A stretch of 64,000 nt of DNA from Clonostachys chloroleuca (Eukaryota; Ascomycota; Sordariomycetes; Hypocreales; Bionectriaceae): assembly GCA_037952775.1 (NCBI GenBank), contig JBANAY010000003.1:5084001-5148000 (forward strand). The letters run 5' to 3'. The notes beneath the pieces are model-generated. The model had not been told where the DNA came from. It was given only the letters and a program-made list of their open reading frames with translations, and ran no database searches. Positions 10,969 through 21,811 of this stretch are shown here, in pieces (position 1 is the stretch's first letter; each line of letters starts with the position of its first letter). Both the position numbers and the translations under genes were made by a program.

Positions 10969-13598
10969 TCACTCCTCGTTTGCTTCCAACAACTGCGTCA
11001 ACCTATGATATTCTAGGCTCCGTGCAATAGATAGAGCCGTTTGCCCATCATTTGTTCCAAGATTTCGGTCAGCCTTCGGGTGAGCAAGAAGCTCCCCTAC
11101 AGCCTGTACATCATTGCCAAACACCGCAATATGTAGGGCCGTGCAACCATGCTCGTTGACAAGATTGGGGTCAATGTCCGGGTGGGCCAGAAGATATTCA
11201 ATCACCTCGATGCGTTGGCGATTGGCGGCCACATGCAGAGGTGCCCAGCCTTGTATGTCTTGTTTGTTAATGTCGATACCGGCGCCTCTCTCCAAAAGCA
11301 GGTGCGTAGAGATTTCCGGGCCTCCGGATGCTGCCCACCAGAGAGGCGTTCTGCCTGTACTGTCAGTTGCATGGATATCAATCAAAGGATGCCTCAGAAG
11401 TAAACCGAAGACAGCCCGGTTTGACTCTGCGCCCGCCACAAACAGAGGTAACTGCTTCACTCCGCTCCGAGCAGGCGCCGTATATAGCGTATCAAACGCA
11501 TATGTAGATTGATTATCGCCCCTAAAATGCAGCCCTACATGCATCTCAGCTTCTGGCGCGTAATTGGGGTCTATATTCTGATGAGCAAGAAGAAGTTTGA
11601 CGATGCCAATCTTTTTGTTCATAATCGCATGCACCAAGGGCGTCGTTTTGTTGTCCGTCGCCGCGTTCACGTCAATGTCAACGCGCCTCAGGAGCAGTTT
11701 GATAATCTCATGGTTGCCAGAGCCAGCTGCGTAGAAGAGAGGATTTCCCGAGGGCTTGCCACGGAATGAGGGCATGTTGGGGTCGATGTCGCTACGCTCA
11801 AGCAGCTCTCGGACGATGAGCGTATCAGCTCGGCCCACTGCTGTTACCAAAGGCGTCCCCCAAAATCGATCTTTGCCTCGCAAATTTGGGTCAGTGTCGG
11901 GACGCTTGAGGAGAAGCCGAACAATCTTAAGATTTCCGTTCCGTATGGCTTTACACAACGGCGGATAATGGTCGTCGCTGTACTGGTTGGGATCGGTTTT
12001 CCGGTGGTCCAGCAGCAGTTCTACCATGGCAGTATTGTTCCTGTCAATGGCGACTTCCAATGGTTTCGACCCCATTCTTGGAAGCTGGGGGTCTATGAGA
12101 TGGTGGTTTAGAAGTAGCTTCACAATGGAAACGTGGTTCGGGCTGCTGTCGCCAGTTGTTTGCCCAACAGTGGTGACCAAAGGGGTTGTAACGACAGGTC
12201 GTGTTCTGGCGTTGGGGTTGACACCATGCCGCTCTAGAAGCAATTTTACCACAGATATGCTCCCAAACCTACATGCCTCTTCGAGAAGCATCATGAGCTT
12301 CGTTGAAGTAACCTTGTCGTCCTGCTGATAACGGGCCAAGAGCAATTCGGTTAGGTCTGCTTGATCCGTCTGTGCTGCCACAAACAATGGACAGCTGTCG
12401 TTGTCTTGGTCGCCCGGATGAAATTCAGGCCTGCCAATTAGAAATTTAACGATCATGGGGTGCTTGTTCTTCACTGCCGAACAGAGTGGTGTACGGTGGC
12501 CCTCTCCTTGCAATTCAGGCTTGAGATCCATGATCTTTTCATAGGGTATTGGTTTATCAGGATCAAGCAGAATCTTGGCGATAGCCCGACGGTGCATCAC
12601 ACGATTGACCCAACTTTTGGTCCGCTTATGCGGCTTGTTCCTTTCATCTGTCCATTGAAATAGCACCTTGACGACACCTTCATGCCCTTTCTGGCATGCT
12701 AGGAATAGAAGATACTGTAGCGATGTCGCGTTTTGAGGAGGGCTTTCTCCAAGAAGATACTTGAGGGCTGCGGAACTGCCATTGCAAGCGGCAAGCTCCA
12801 AGAGAGTTGCGTACGGGCTAGTCCAGGGATCGCGATCAGCTCCGTAATGGAACAAACATCGAACGATCTCCAGATAGTCATTGCGGATGGCGTTGTGGAC
12901 GGGGTAGCCGAAAACTGTGTGGTAAACACCTGGACCAATTCCCGAGGAGAGCAGAGACTTGACCACTTCGAGATTGCCATTCTCACAGGCAATTTGCAGA
13001 GCACCATGTGCATTTTTCAGATAGGATAGGTTCCTAGGCTTTGCAGATGCCTGTTCAGCAGCAAGGCTTCTTGGGGGAGCGAGATCGACTGACTCGACCA
13101 CAGAATCGGCGGAACAGACCAACCAGGCACATACCGCTTGAGGATCACCGTTGTAGGCTGCAGCACGGCAAGCAGCATCCAGCCATTGGTTGTAGTTGCC
13201 CGAACCGCCCGGCTGCAAAATGCTCTGGGCGGCCATAAAGCTGGCCCATTCTTGGAAGTAGGTGGATGTCTTATCATGCCCCGGAGGGTCCATCTTCGCC
13301 TTGAGCGAGAGGAGCCAAGCGACGGTGGCGCCGTTCTTTGCCTTCGCTGGCACATCCCTCAGACGATTTGACCCAAGATAGAGGATTGAACAGAATAGAG
13401 AATTGAAATCGCCTGTGGTATTGACAAAGGCTGGTCAGCGAATTATAGCGAAAAGCGACAAGGGCGAGAAAACGTACGACAAACAAGCCGAAGGGAGAGA
13501 CATGGTTCGTACGGCGGTGGTGGGCGAAACAAATCGCTATGAATGAGTTTGCTCAATACGTCGGTCCGTAGCTCGACTGGCAACTCCTGCCAGCTCAT
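10969..13598 (-). CDS. F-box protein with a long ankyrin-repeat array
   Basis: Two exons (13598-13478 and 13412-10969; intron donor GTACGT, branch CTGAC) give 854 aa. Residues 2-42 form an F-box-like helix set: WQELPVELRTDVLSKL, then LSLRLVCRDF across the splice junction. From about residue 120 to the C-terminus there are successive ankyrin repeats, e.g. GCTALHIAVFGNDVQAVGE and GWAPLHVAANRQRIEVIEY; many carry an IDPN/TDPN turn. F-box proteins bind Skp1 and recruit substrates to SCF ubiquitin ligases; ankyrin arrays bind proteins. Inference: a substrate adaptor, client unknown. The ATG at 13598 starts directly before the F-box; the in-frame GTG upstream is not needed. No lesion was seen in 2.5 kb of frame. 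Confidence 0.85.
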
Positions 13599-14106
13599 CT
13601 TGGCACTATTCGCTCGGTTGAGAGCGATGCTCACATTCAGTGATGACAGGTGACGAGGAGGATGAGGGGGTGAGATAAGCTGCAGGAAGGTGACGACGGC
13701 AAGAGTAATGAGAGGTACTTTGGTACATGCTTGGTCACGCCTTTTGGCAGCCTAATGAGGCGGCATTTGTGCCAACTAGGCTTGTTGGTGCCTGTGAGTG
13801 ACTTCAAGAGTGCCATCCATCACAAGAGGGGGTGGCTGAGCCGCCTGCGCCTAAGCAATACCACCAGAGCTGAACTGGCAAGGCGGAACAGTAGAGTAAA
13901 CACAGAATTGCTTCTGCTACCAACAGTCATCCAGATCATGCAAGTGGCCGGTTTGGATCTGATATGTGGAGTCCTCAAGCTTGCTACGTTTCAAAAGCAC
14001 GATACTATTGCGTCAACAAATAGGTTGGTTGCATTACCGACTGCAGAATAAGTTCCCAGATGAACATCTATCGCATAGGTGGTATAATGAATGACAAAAA
14101 TGCCTT
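13599..14106. other. Intergenic region upstream of F-box/ankyrin gene
   Basis: About 500 bp holding the promoter of the F-box/ankyrin gene and the 3' UTR of the ketopantoate-reductase gene. No further feature seen. Confidence 0.5.
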
Positions 14107-15190
14107 TCACATGTAAGGATTGCCGGGTTCGTATTTGGGCTGCCATAAGCCCTTCTCTTCCTTCATGCGCAGCTGTAAACCCCTCAAAATACCATACACA
14201 ACGCTAAGAGTAGGCATCGGGATGCCATGCCTTCTCCCTTCTCGCAGTGGTTCTCCGACAATCGTCTCAATCTCCATGAAATTTCTGTTGATGACATCTT
14301 GCATCATACTGGGCCTATAGAATGAATTGGCCATATCTTGCTGCATCACAGAATGAACCAAATCTGACTGGAGTAGGACGCCACACGATGCAGCTGCAGC
14401 TTGAACCTCGAGAATGATGGGAGCACCAAGTCGTCGATGAGATGTTGGCTCATACGTAGCCTCGAAGTGTCCATCTGGAGAGCGGCAGCCACCGAATTGA
14501 AGGAAGCGTTGTAGGCCAGCTTACGCCATCGGGCCCTAGATACATCTAGGTCGTAGAAAATCTTTCGTTTGCCTTGTGGGTCAAGGATTTTAACGAATTT
14601 CTTCGCCGACTTCTCGACAACCTCTGCTGAGACATGCGGTCTATAATAGGGACCAATCTTTTGCCAATCAGGATCGGTATGATGAATTTTGGCAGGGGAA
14701 ATCTCTTCCGCCCCGGTGTACACCACACTACTAAGGATGGGATTGGTAGGGAAGCGGTCGGTGAATGGCATTTCGATGTTGAGGCCATTCTGAGCCAAAA
14801 CGATGGTAGTTGTGCCTACCGTCACAGCTGGAGAGACAACATCAACTATTGATGGAGCTACGTCCGGAACGTTCTTTGTAGCGACTAAGATGAAGTCGAA
14901 TGGAGAAAGCCCTTGAACGGAAACTTCGGGTACACTACTAATTACTGTGAACTCGCGTCAGTATCAAGGGGTAACTCTCATGATGGTAGACTGGACGTAC
15001 TATGGGTTGGTTTCCAGGACTTGACAAGACCAAAGTCCACAGATTCAACGTCAATCCCCTTTTCCGTCGCAGTTGCATAGTTGGACCTCATCACAGAAGT
15101 AACTTCAGCCAAACCGCCAGTTTCCAAACCATAGGCGCAGACGGTGCCGATCCCGCCCATACCAACAACTAGAACCCGACTCTTGGCCAT
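14107..15190 (-). pseudogene. Ketopantoate reductase (ApbA/PanE family), one-base frameshift
   Basis: Exon 1 (15190-15001) encodes the dinucleotide-binding start VLVVGMGGIGTVCAYGLE (GxGxxG). Exon 2 (14944-14107) encodes FILVATKNVPD, the substrate-side motif AQNGLNIE, and the C-terminal helical domain (YNASFNSVAAAL; later MVHSVMQQDMANSFYRPSMM). The frame breaks once: after DDLVLP the homology continues as ILEVQAAAASCGV in the +1 frame at about 14416-14421, as if one base were missing. With one base added the exons total 1029 nt, about 342 aa, a normal length. No intron explains the shift. The enzyme reduces 2-dehydropantoate-like acids with NADPH; fungal paralogues are numerous and their substrates often unknown. 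It is either a recent pseudogene or an assembly error. Confidence 0.78.
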
Positions 15191-15999
15191 GGCGCAGTAA
15201 TGTGTAGATCAGCCGAAGGTGAAACAACTGACAGGCCACACTTGTTTCGAAATTGCTGTTTCTTTTTACAACTGGATGATGGATAGAAGTGACTAACCTT
15301 GACACGATTCAGCAAGCCAGTCAGGTAGATGCGCAGGAGGCGTATTTCTTATCTATATATCGTTAGATCGCAGGATGAACAGCCATGCAGCTAATGAAAG
15401 GCCAGGGTAGGTTTTTCCTAATCAGGTTCGAAAAAGAGCGCACCCACTAATGATTGCGCGTATAATTATCATGTGAAGGTGGGGATATACGGGCCTCGCT
15501 CTGCCATGCCACTTTTGATTTTGAGTTGAATCGCACCTGATCAGGGTAGTCTGACCAAGCAGCCGGCACAATTCCGCCTGCATTTCAAGGCGTAAGATGA
15601 AGAAAAAGACAAAGTGATCTAAAAAGAAGGGGAATAGACTAGTTCAATGCACAGAATAATATACCTAAAGCAGTATTGCAGAGAAATGGACACCGGGATT
15701 AGAATAGTGTATACGGAAGAGGGTTTGAGTATCAAGTTAAACAGTAATGGAAAATGCTAACCCTGATAACGGATGTTACATAATAGCAGCATTATTGTAT
15801 ATTAACTCGGTCTTTTAACCTTAGGCGTGAGATTGACGAATATGCGTCTTTCCCTGGGATATACCGAGATCATTCCTGGTACGATGAATTGACTTCCTAA
15901 ATGAGAGCCAATTCAAGCAATTGACGGTAAATGGGAAATTATCTTCACATAGAACGAAGTTCCTCCTCAACGATTTTCATTTTCATCAGATCAAGCAGC
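15191..15999. other. Intergenic region, 0.8 kb
   Basis: AT-rich region between two minus-strand genes. It holds the promoter of the ketopantoate reductase gene and the 3' flank of the aldolase gene. A GGTTCGA near 15424 was checked as a tRNA B box and rejected. Nothing else recognised. Confidence 0.5.
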
Positions 16000-16977
16000 T
16001 TAGGCCACCTTTCTTATCTCGCCATTAGACATCTTGATCTCAAAATCGAGATCCACCTGAAATTCCGCATACAGAGTTTCCTGTGAAGATTTATTAAATT
16101 AGATATCGTGTGCGTGCTAAGCAATCCTTAACAGACTTACCGGGTCAGTGTTAATCTTGCAGGTATACTCAGCTTCGTCAGAGCCGATATATTTCTTTGG
16201 TATGCCAGTGCTCTCGACCATGATCTGAATTTCGCATGATCGCTCCATGAGTGTAAATAGATAAGCAGCTTCATCCACCGTCGATCCAGTAGTCAACAGA
16301 CCATGGTTTTGGAGTATTGCAACCGTCTTATCACTCCCCAACGATTTGGCGATCCTTTCGCCTTCCTCTCCCTTCAATGCCATGCCTCCAAAGCTGTCGT
16401 ATACTGCTTGGTTGTGTAAAAAGGTGCAAGAATCCTGGTTAATGATATCGAGAGGTCGGCCAAAAGTGGACCAAGCCTTCCCAGCGGGAGAATGAGTATG
16501 GCAGGCGGCATTGATCTCCGGTCTGGCTTTGTGGATAGCGCTATGGATAGAAAAGCCGGCAGTGTTTATGGCCACCTTGTTTCCACCAATTACCTGGCCA
16601 TTCTCGTTCACCTGGACCATGTCCTTTGCCGTGAGAAGTCCGAAATGATCAGCCATCCTAAGAGTGTTAAGTCAAGCCTCTTATATAATATTCACGGATA
16701 CTCACGGATTGATCCAGAATGTGCTAGGGTCGACAGGGTCACGGAGGCTGATGTGTCCAGCGGAACCCTCGGTGTATCCTTTACGAGCGAAAACTCTGAA
16801 CGCTCCAGCCATATGCTCCAACTGCCACTCCCGTTCTTTGTACTTGTCCTCGAATTTTGGCATTCCAGGGAAGGGATAACCCCCAGTGGCCCATTCCGGA
16901 TTTGAGGATGTTGCATCTATCCTGACTTTAGTAGCAAGATCATCCCGCGTCGTTGACGTGATAGTTGTGGTTGCCAT
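16000..16977 (-). CDS. Class II aldolase/adducin-domain protein
   Basis: Three exons (16977-16706, 16657-16141, 16080-16000) sum to 870 nt, 289 aa. The last exon, starting ETLYAEFQVDLDFEIKM, is easily missed because the frame reads through the donor. Signatures: GYTEGSAGHISLRDP near residue 75, the zinc-site AACHTHSPAGKAW (HxH) in the middle, then LQNHGLLTTGSTVDEAA with the third His. Bacterial members (FucA, AraD) cleave or epimerise sugar phosphates; the many fungal adducin-like members have no settled substrate. It is divergently paired with a Zn2Cys6 factor across about 410 bp, a common arrangement for a regulator and its target. Confidence 0.87.
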
Positions 16978-17388
16978 GATGTAGTCGCAAGAGCAGGGTT
17001 GAATTCCCGGGGGAGGTACAGACAGTCACGGTTGAATCAGGCTTATATATCTATTTTATGCTGGGCAGCTGGCTAATAAATATCTTCTCAAGGGACTAGC
17101 AGCATGACGGCACGGCTGTTGTTTGGTGATCCAGAACAGGCAGCCGAGAGCGAGACTAACCCTGAACTTCGTCTAGTCTGTCGATAGGACCAACATGTCC
17201 CACTTTGTCCCCCGCGATCGGCGAGGGGAAGCTGGCTCGTTATCACATGGTACTCAGCCTATAAAAGAAGTAAATGCAGGTAATAACCCCACTGCGAACG
17301 TCCCACGTCGTCAATCGCTACGGCCTTCCTCATTCCGCTTCCAAACACCAACCAGTTGCCAACTTGGTCACTCTCTTTACAGCATCCA
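16978..17388. other. Divergent promoter between class II aldolase and Zn2Cys6 factor
   Basis: 411 bp between two start codons. CGG/CCG triplets occur (e.g. near 17130-17230), but I cannot define a convincing paired site. Confidence 0.45.
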
Positions 17389-19464
17389 ATGTTACAAGGG
17401 TCTAGCTCACCTACAAGAAACCGCAAAACCTTCTCTGGCTGTTGGTCATGCCGAGAACGCAAAATCAAGTGCGATGAAGCGAAGCCCACTTGTCGCCAGT
17501 GCATGAAGAGTCGCTTAGAGTGTAAAGGTTACGCTCTAAGACTCCAATGGATCATCAACAAACAACCCGATGCGGAGTTCCCTGGTGTTAGCAATCCGCG
17601 AAGAAATATCGCTCTGGGTACGCCTCGCCGTCTTCCCTGCGCAACCGTTACATGACTTACACCTCTCTTGCCTAGATGCCCATACGCCAGTGCTTTCATT
17701 GGACAGAATTGATGAGATACTAAATAGCCTTGGCTACTATGATCCGAGGTATAGGCCTGCTCTACAAGAAAATATACACATTTTCACGGAATGCTTTGGA
17801 GTGTTTCGGGATGTGAATTCCGGAGTTGATGCCTCGCCATTACCCATAGACTTTACACCAACAAGCACCGAGGCCCAACATACACTCAATACCTCGAATA
17901 CTACTGTATCCCTAGTAATAGGTGAGAACACTGGTGTTGATGTGTTCGATCACAACGTCTCTACCCCCGAAGATGACAGTGGGTCCTTGATTAACGGGTC
18001 TTCAAATCAATCACCGAGTATCTCTAGGTTTGGCATCGATAGCCACAATCAAAGCATGCTAAACGCCCGCGGTAGCTTTGCCGAGGAGACTGAGACTGAT
18101 GCTTTCGGACTTTACGAAAATGGAGTGGATTTGGCTTCCCGGTCGGTTACTCTCGGGAGGACAGAGAAGTTTCTAATACACTATTATTCGAAGCGAGTTG
18201 TTAACCTTTTTTGTGTTATTGAAAATGGGACAAGCCCGTGGAAGTCGATCCATCTCCCCAAGATACTCCGTGCTGTAGGAGAAATCACCATCGAGGGGGG
18301 AACATGGAGAATATGCGAGGCTCTTGTACGCTCGTGTCTTTCGATTAGCGCTTTCTGTCTGTCGAATGACTGTGGGCTACGACTTCAAGAAACTAAAGCC
18401 CTCAGATGGGAACAGTTGGCCAATGAGTTTCGACTTCAAGCTATCAGGCTGCTCATAAATGCGATGCAGAACGACTTTTACCCAAACAACGGCGTAAAGT
18501 ACACCGACTTTCTTGCTACCACCTTATCTATGATTACAATCGACGTGAGTGTTCTTAGGCCCTCTTCACATGCATTGAAAATACCGAAGGCAAACCGCGA
18601 ACCTAGGTAATGTCAGGCAAAACGGACACCTGTGGGATTCATTTAGATGGGGCCCTACGGTTGATTAATCACGGAAACACCTGGAAGCAGCAATACTCCA
18701 GCAAAGCAGAGACTCTGCACCAGATGTATTTCTACTTGCGGGCAATTTTCGAGAGCACGTTGCCGCGGCACAGCCGATCACGAAGGCTCCGAGCCTCGTG
18801 TCCCACTGAGGAATACGTAGACTCTCACGACGTGTTCTGTCACAAGATCGTCGCCAAATGTTCAGCCTGTTCAATGCAATTAGTTGAGGAACAGAAGGCG
18901 GGCCCAAAGATCGGAAGCTACGAGAGCATTTATGGTGTTCCTTACAGCCTTCTTTTTCTGCTCACCAAAGTTATCGACCTTATATACAAACTTTACGACG
19001 AATCCTTCAATGGTCGAATCCCACTACATCTAATGGACGAGTGTGATGAACTCGAAAATTCCATAATGGATTGGCCCGCTAACACCAACTTCCCACCTGG
19101 ACCGCCAAACGATTATTCATCGAGCGCCAAGATCGTTTACCATCATACTGCCGCCTTCCATGGAGCTCTCATCATCTACTTTGCACAGCACGTTCGGCTT
19201 GTTGGTCACCGTTTCTTGCAGCCACATATCCGGGCCGTCCTAGACAGAATGGAAGTCATTGAGCAAATCAAGGTCGAAACCAACTTGGTGGCTGCCCCGC
19301 TGTATTGGCCTGCGTTTATTGCTGGCAGTGAGGCCTTTGATAAAGCCCTACAGAAAAGGTTTCGGAAATGGTACGAGCATGTGATGTTTTACGGGATAGA
19401 GGCGCTGAGGACAGGCTTCTCTGTACTCGAAGAGGTCTGGGACATGGGACCGCAGAGAAGATAG
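17389..19464 (+). CDS. Zn2Cys6 transcription factor
   Basis: Exons 17389-17617, 17676-18544 and 18607-19464 total 1956 nt (651 aa). The DNA-binding cluster is near the N-terminus: CWSCRERKIKC, then CRQCMKSRLEC (CX2CX6CX6CX2CX6C). Later DVMSGKTDTCGIHLDGALRLI and the C-terminal half resemble the fungal-specific activation domain type 2 (Fungal_trans_2), where a 'GxxHLxGA' motif is typical. The start is the ATG at 17389, ten or so residues before the cluster. It acts in the nucleus on CGG-containing sites. The divergent aldolase gene is the obvious candidate target (inference). Confidence 0.87.
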
Positions 19465-19872
19465 GGTCATGAGTTCATGGCGCGAAGTGGTAGAAGAATC
19501 AGGCAAGATACTGATGTTGAGTTAATAAGATCTGGGTCCTTGGGGCTCGGCGGTGAATGGAACTGATAAAATGGGATTTTGGGATCGTCCCGGGAGGTCG
19601 ACAAGTAGAACAACGCTCTGAACAATGATTTCCAAACCTGCTCGTATATGAACTGTGTGAAATGATTGGACTTGTTGATTTTTTCTTCTGCCCATCTCGA
19701 CAAGTCATAGAAGCGGTTGCTAGCAGACAAGTCAACGATGACGGTTATATGGTTTGGTTCCTTCTGAATTTGGTCGATCACTTCAGTATATTGTTTAATG
19801 TACATACACTATTAGAGAGACCTAGCTATATCTTCAAAAGATTCTCGTCTTATGCTCTTGCGCTGAATAAAG
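19465..19872. other. Intergenic region before transposon
   Basis: About 400 bp between the regulator's stop and the left end of the Tc1/mariner element. No gene seen. Confidence 0.5.
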
Positions 19873-19884
19873 TAAACTAACCTA

Positions 19885-19904
19885 GCAAAAGTTTGCGACC
19901 ACCC
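19885..19904 (+). repeat. Left terminal inverted repeat core
   Basis: Twenty bases identical to the reverse complement of 21233-21252. It marks the left end of the transposon, opposite the 3' end of the transposase. Confidence 0.88.
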
Positions 19905-20019
19905 CCACCACAACACCACACACCTATTCCAACCTTCCAATTTAGATTACATATTTTTAGCCCAAAAAGCATCCAATTAGAATAATAAATATATTTCTAG
20001 ATAGCCTAAAGCTAGTAGA

Positions 20020-21148
20020 TTAATATTTTGTATACCATCCGCGCGCACGGATAACTGCACGCAATCTATTGGGCAGTGACTCTATCAACCTGCGTATTTG
20101 AGGCTGGGGGATGTCTTGCCACGCCTGCTGAACGCATTCCATGAAAATCGCTCTATCAGCTGCATTATTTTTAAGGTGATGAAGTAAGGGATATCTCTTC
20201 CTTAATTGACGCTTGAGAAGGCTCCAAACGTTCTCTATTGGGCTTAAATCTGGAGAACAAGGAGGCTACTCCAGCAGCTCAATCCCATGTACAGCTAGTC
20301 ACGCCATAGAGCTCTCAGACGTATGAATCCTTGCGTTATCCTGTTGAAATCTTCTGGTTCCATCGTATAACGGCAGAAGCCCCTCATAGAGGGCTTTTTG
20401 ATAGCTCCAAGCTGTATAGCCCTTACGAGGGGCGTTGTTATCGCGAGTCATTGGTACAAGCGGCGTCCTTCCCGTCTTCCAGATTCCTCCCCAATACATC
20501 TGAGAAAGCGTAGGCTGGTTGTGATCCGTTTTATTAACAAGCTCTTTATTGTACTTCTTATGAGGGTGCCGGAAGAGATATACGTTGGGGTTATCTGATT
20601 TATTCTGAATAGAAACCTCATCCGAGTTGATCATCTAAGAGTGTAAGCCGCCGTACGAGACCCTCATCTTCAAAGAGCAATACCTCAACCAAATCCTCAA
20701 TATCCTCCAACCAAGCTTGTGCCCAATGAAGCCGGATAGCTGCTATTTCTGCTGTTAGCTTCGGCCTTTTCATAGCCTTCCATTTGCGCTTGAAATGGCT
20801 GCGCACAACGCGTCGAACTGTATCAATGCTGACGCGGCTATCCACCTCAGCTGTTAGGGCTCCCCATGTGATATCGCGATCTTTATATACCATACGTACG
20901 ATATATCGCTTCTCCGTCTTCGTAAGCTTATTAGGCCGCCCGGATCTTGGCTTATAATCCACAGAGCCCGTTTCCTCAAACCGCTTTTTGAGGGCTAAGA
21001 CCGTGGTATGTGTGGTCCGGAACTCGCGAGCAACCGCACGTGCGGACCTTCCTGCAGCTAGCTGCCCCAACATAGCTCCTTTTGCTTCAGGAGAAAATTG
21101 GCAGCCTCGACCACGATTTCCTGATATCTCGACTCCAAAGCGACGCAT
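20020..21148 (-). pseudogene. Tc1/mariner transposase, frameshifted and with stops
   Basis: The N-terminal part (from ATG 21148) has paired helix-turn-helix domains: SPEAKGAMLGQLAAGRSARA, then YKPRSGRPNKLT and DSRVSIDTVRRVV. The frame is lost near 20620-20660, and the catalytic part resumes in another frame with INSDEVSIQ (first D), RFQQDNARIH (second D) and SPDLSPIENVW (final E, DD34E spacing). Two further stops interrupt it: TGA at 20301-20299 and TAG at 20268-20266. The TAG stands where Trp is normal (E-W-P-P-C-S-P-D), a TGG to TAG change compatible with repeat-induced point mutation. The protein ends ARGWYTKY at 20020. It cannot be active. Confidence 0.85.
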
Positions 21149-21232
21149 TTTACTTATAAATTGGCTGTGTTGTGTGTGTTGAAAGAAGGAGGTTGGGTCG
21201 CGAACGCGTCGGCGCGAAAAGGCGGTGGGGTC

Positions 21233-21252
21233 GGGTGGTCGCAAACTTTTGC
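21233..21252 (-). repeat. Right terminal inverted repeat core
   Basis: Twenty bases identical, inverted, to 19885-19904. The repeat continues outward to the TA at 21263-21264, giving a likely full end of about 32 bp on this side. Confidence 0.88.
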
Positions 21253-21264
21253 ACACCCACTGTA

Positions 21265-21811
21265 CCTACCCTGTAGCCCATAGCTGGGAAGCTCTCATGA
21301 ACACACGCTAGAGATTCAGGTGGGAATGATCATTGAGAATGTCAATCAAGGCCTAATTAGTGTGCCCTCGAGATCTAATCAGCTCAACGCGAGATGCCAC
21401 ATCGTTTAAGGGATTCCATTTCCCATGCCGTGGATTAAGATTTATGATGTCCGGGAAAAAGTAGCGACGGGAAGAGAATTTTTACCGACTGATGAGCTTA
21501 CGCTTTTAGGGCTACCACCACTGCTTCTAGCGAGTATAAATTGCAGTCTTAGGGGTGAGGGCTATAATCGTAGCGCTAATTCAAACACTAATTGAGCCGA
21601 AGGGGATTTCTCCAAGGCTTTGCTGCTTAGTCATTCTGCTCCTCCTCATCCCGTCGACTCATTTCGCGTGGTGACGACGACGATCTTCTCTGGATCAATG
21701 AATGCATGGGCAACCCTTTTCTCAATCCCGGTCGCGCTTCTCCCCAAGCAGAACCAAATTCACCCAACACCCACCGCCTCGAGAAAGCCGCCCATCAGCG
21801 ACGCGGTATCA
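21265..21811. other. Promoter region of Zn2Cys6 gene next to transposon
   Basis: 547 bp from the transposon end to the regulator start. The frame is open for some 190 bp before ATG 21812, but that leader has no domain, so I place the start at 21812. Confidence 0.45.

Larger units (their letters stand above)
19873..21264 (-). mobile_element. Tc1/mariner DNA transposon, inactive copy (~1.39 kb)
   Basis: The ends share a perfect 20-bp inverted repeat core (19885-19904 and 21233-21252). The right end extends to a TA at 21263-21264, and the left end begins with a degenerate version of the same outer sequence at a TA (19873). The single gene inside is a broken Tc1-type transposase. The left outer end differs from the right partly by G-to-A/C-to-T changes. 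Size and layout fit the fungal Tc1/mariner superfamily, which inserts at TA. Confidence 0.85.

Noticed and set aside
15415..15460. tRNA-like B box (GGTTCGA)
   Set aside because: No A box at the right distance and no cloverleaf arms could be paired.
20618..20660. Intron in the transposase where the frame changes
   Set aside because: The only GT...AG pair is about 24 nt, too short; with two more stops downstream, decay is simpler.
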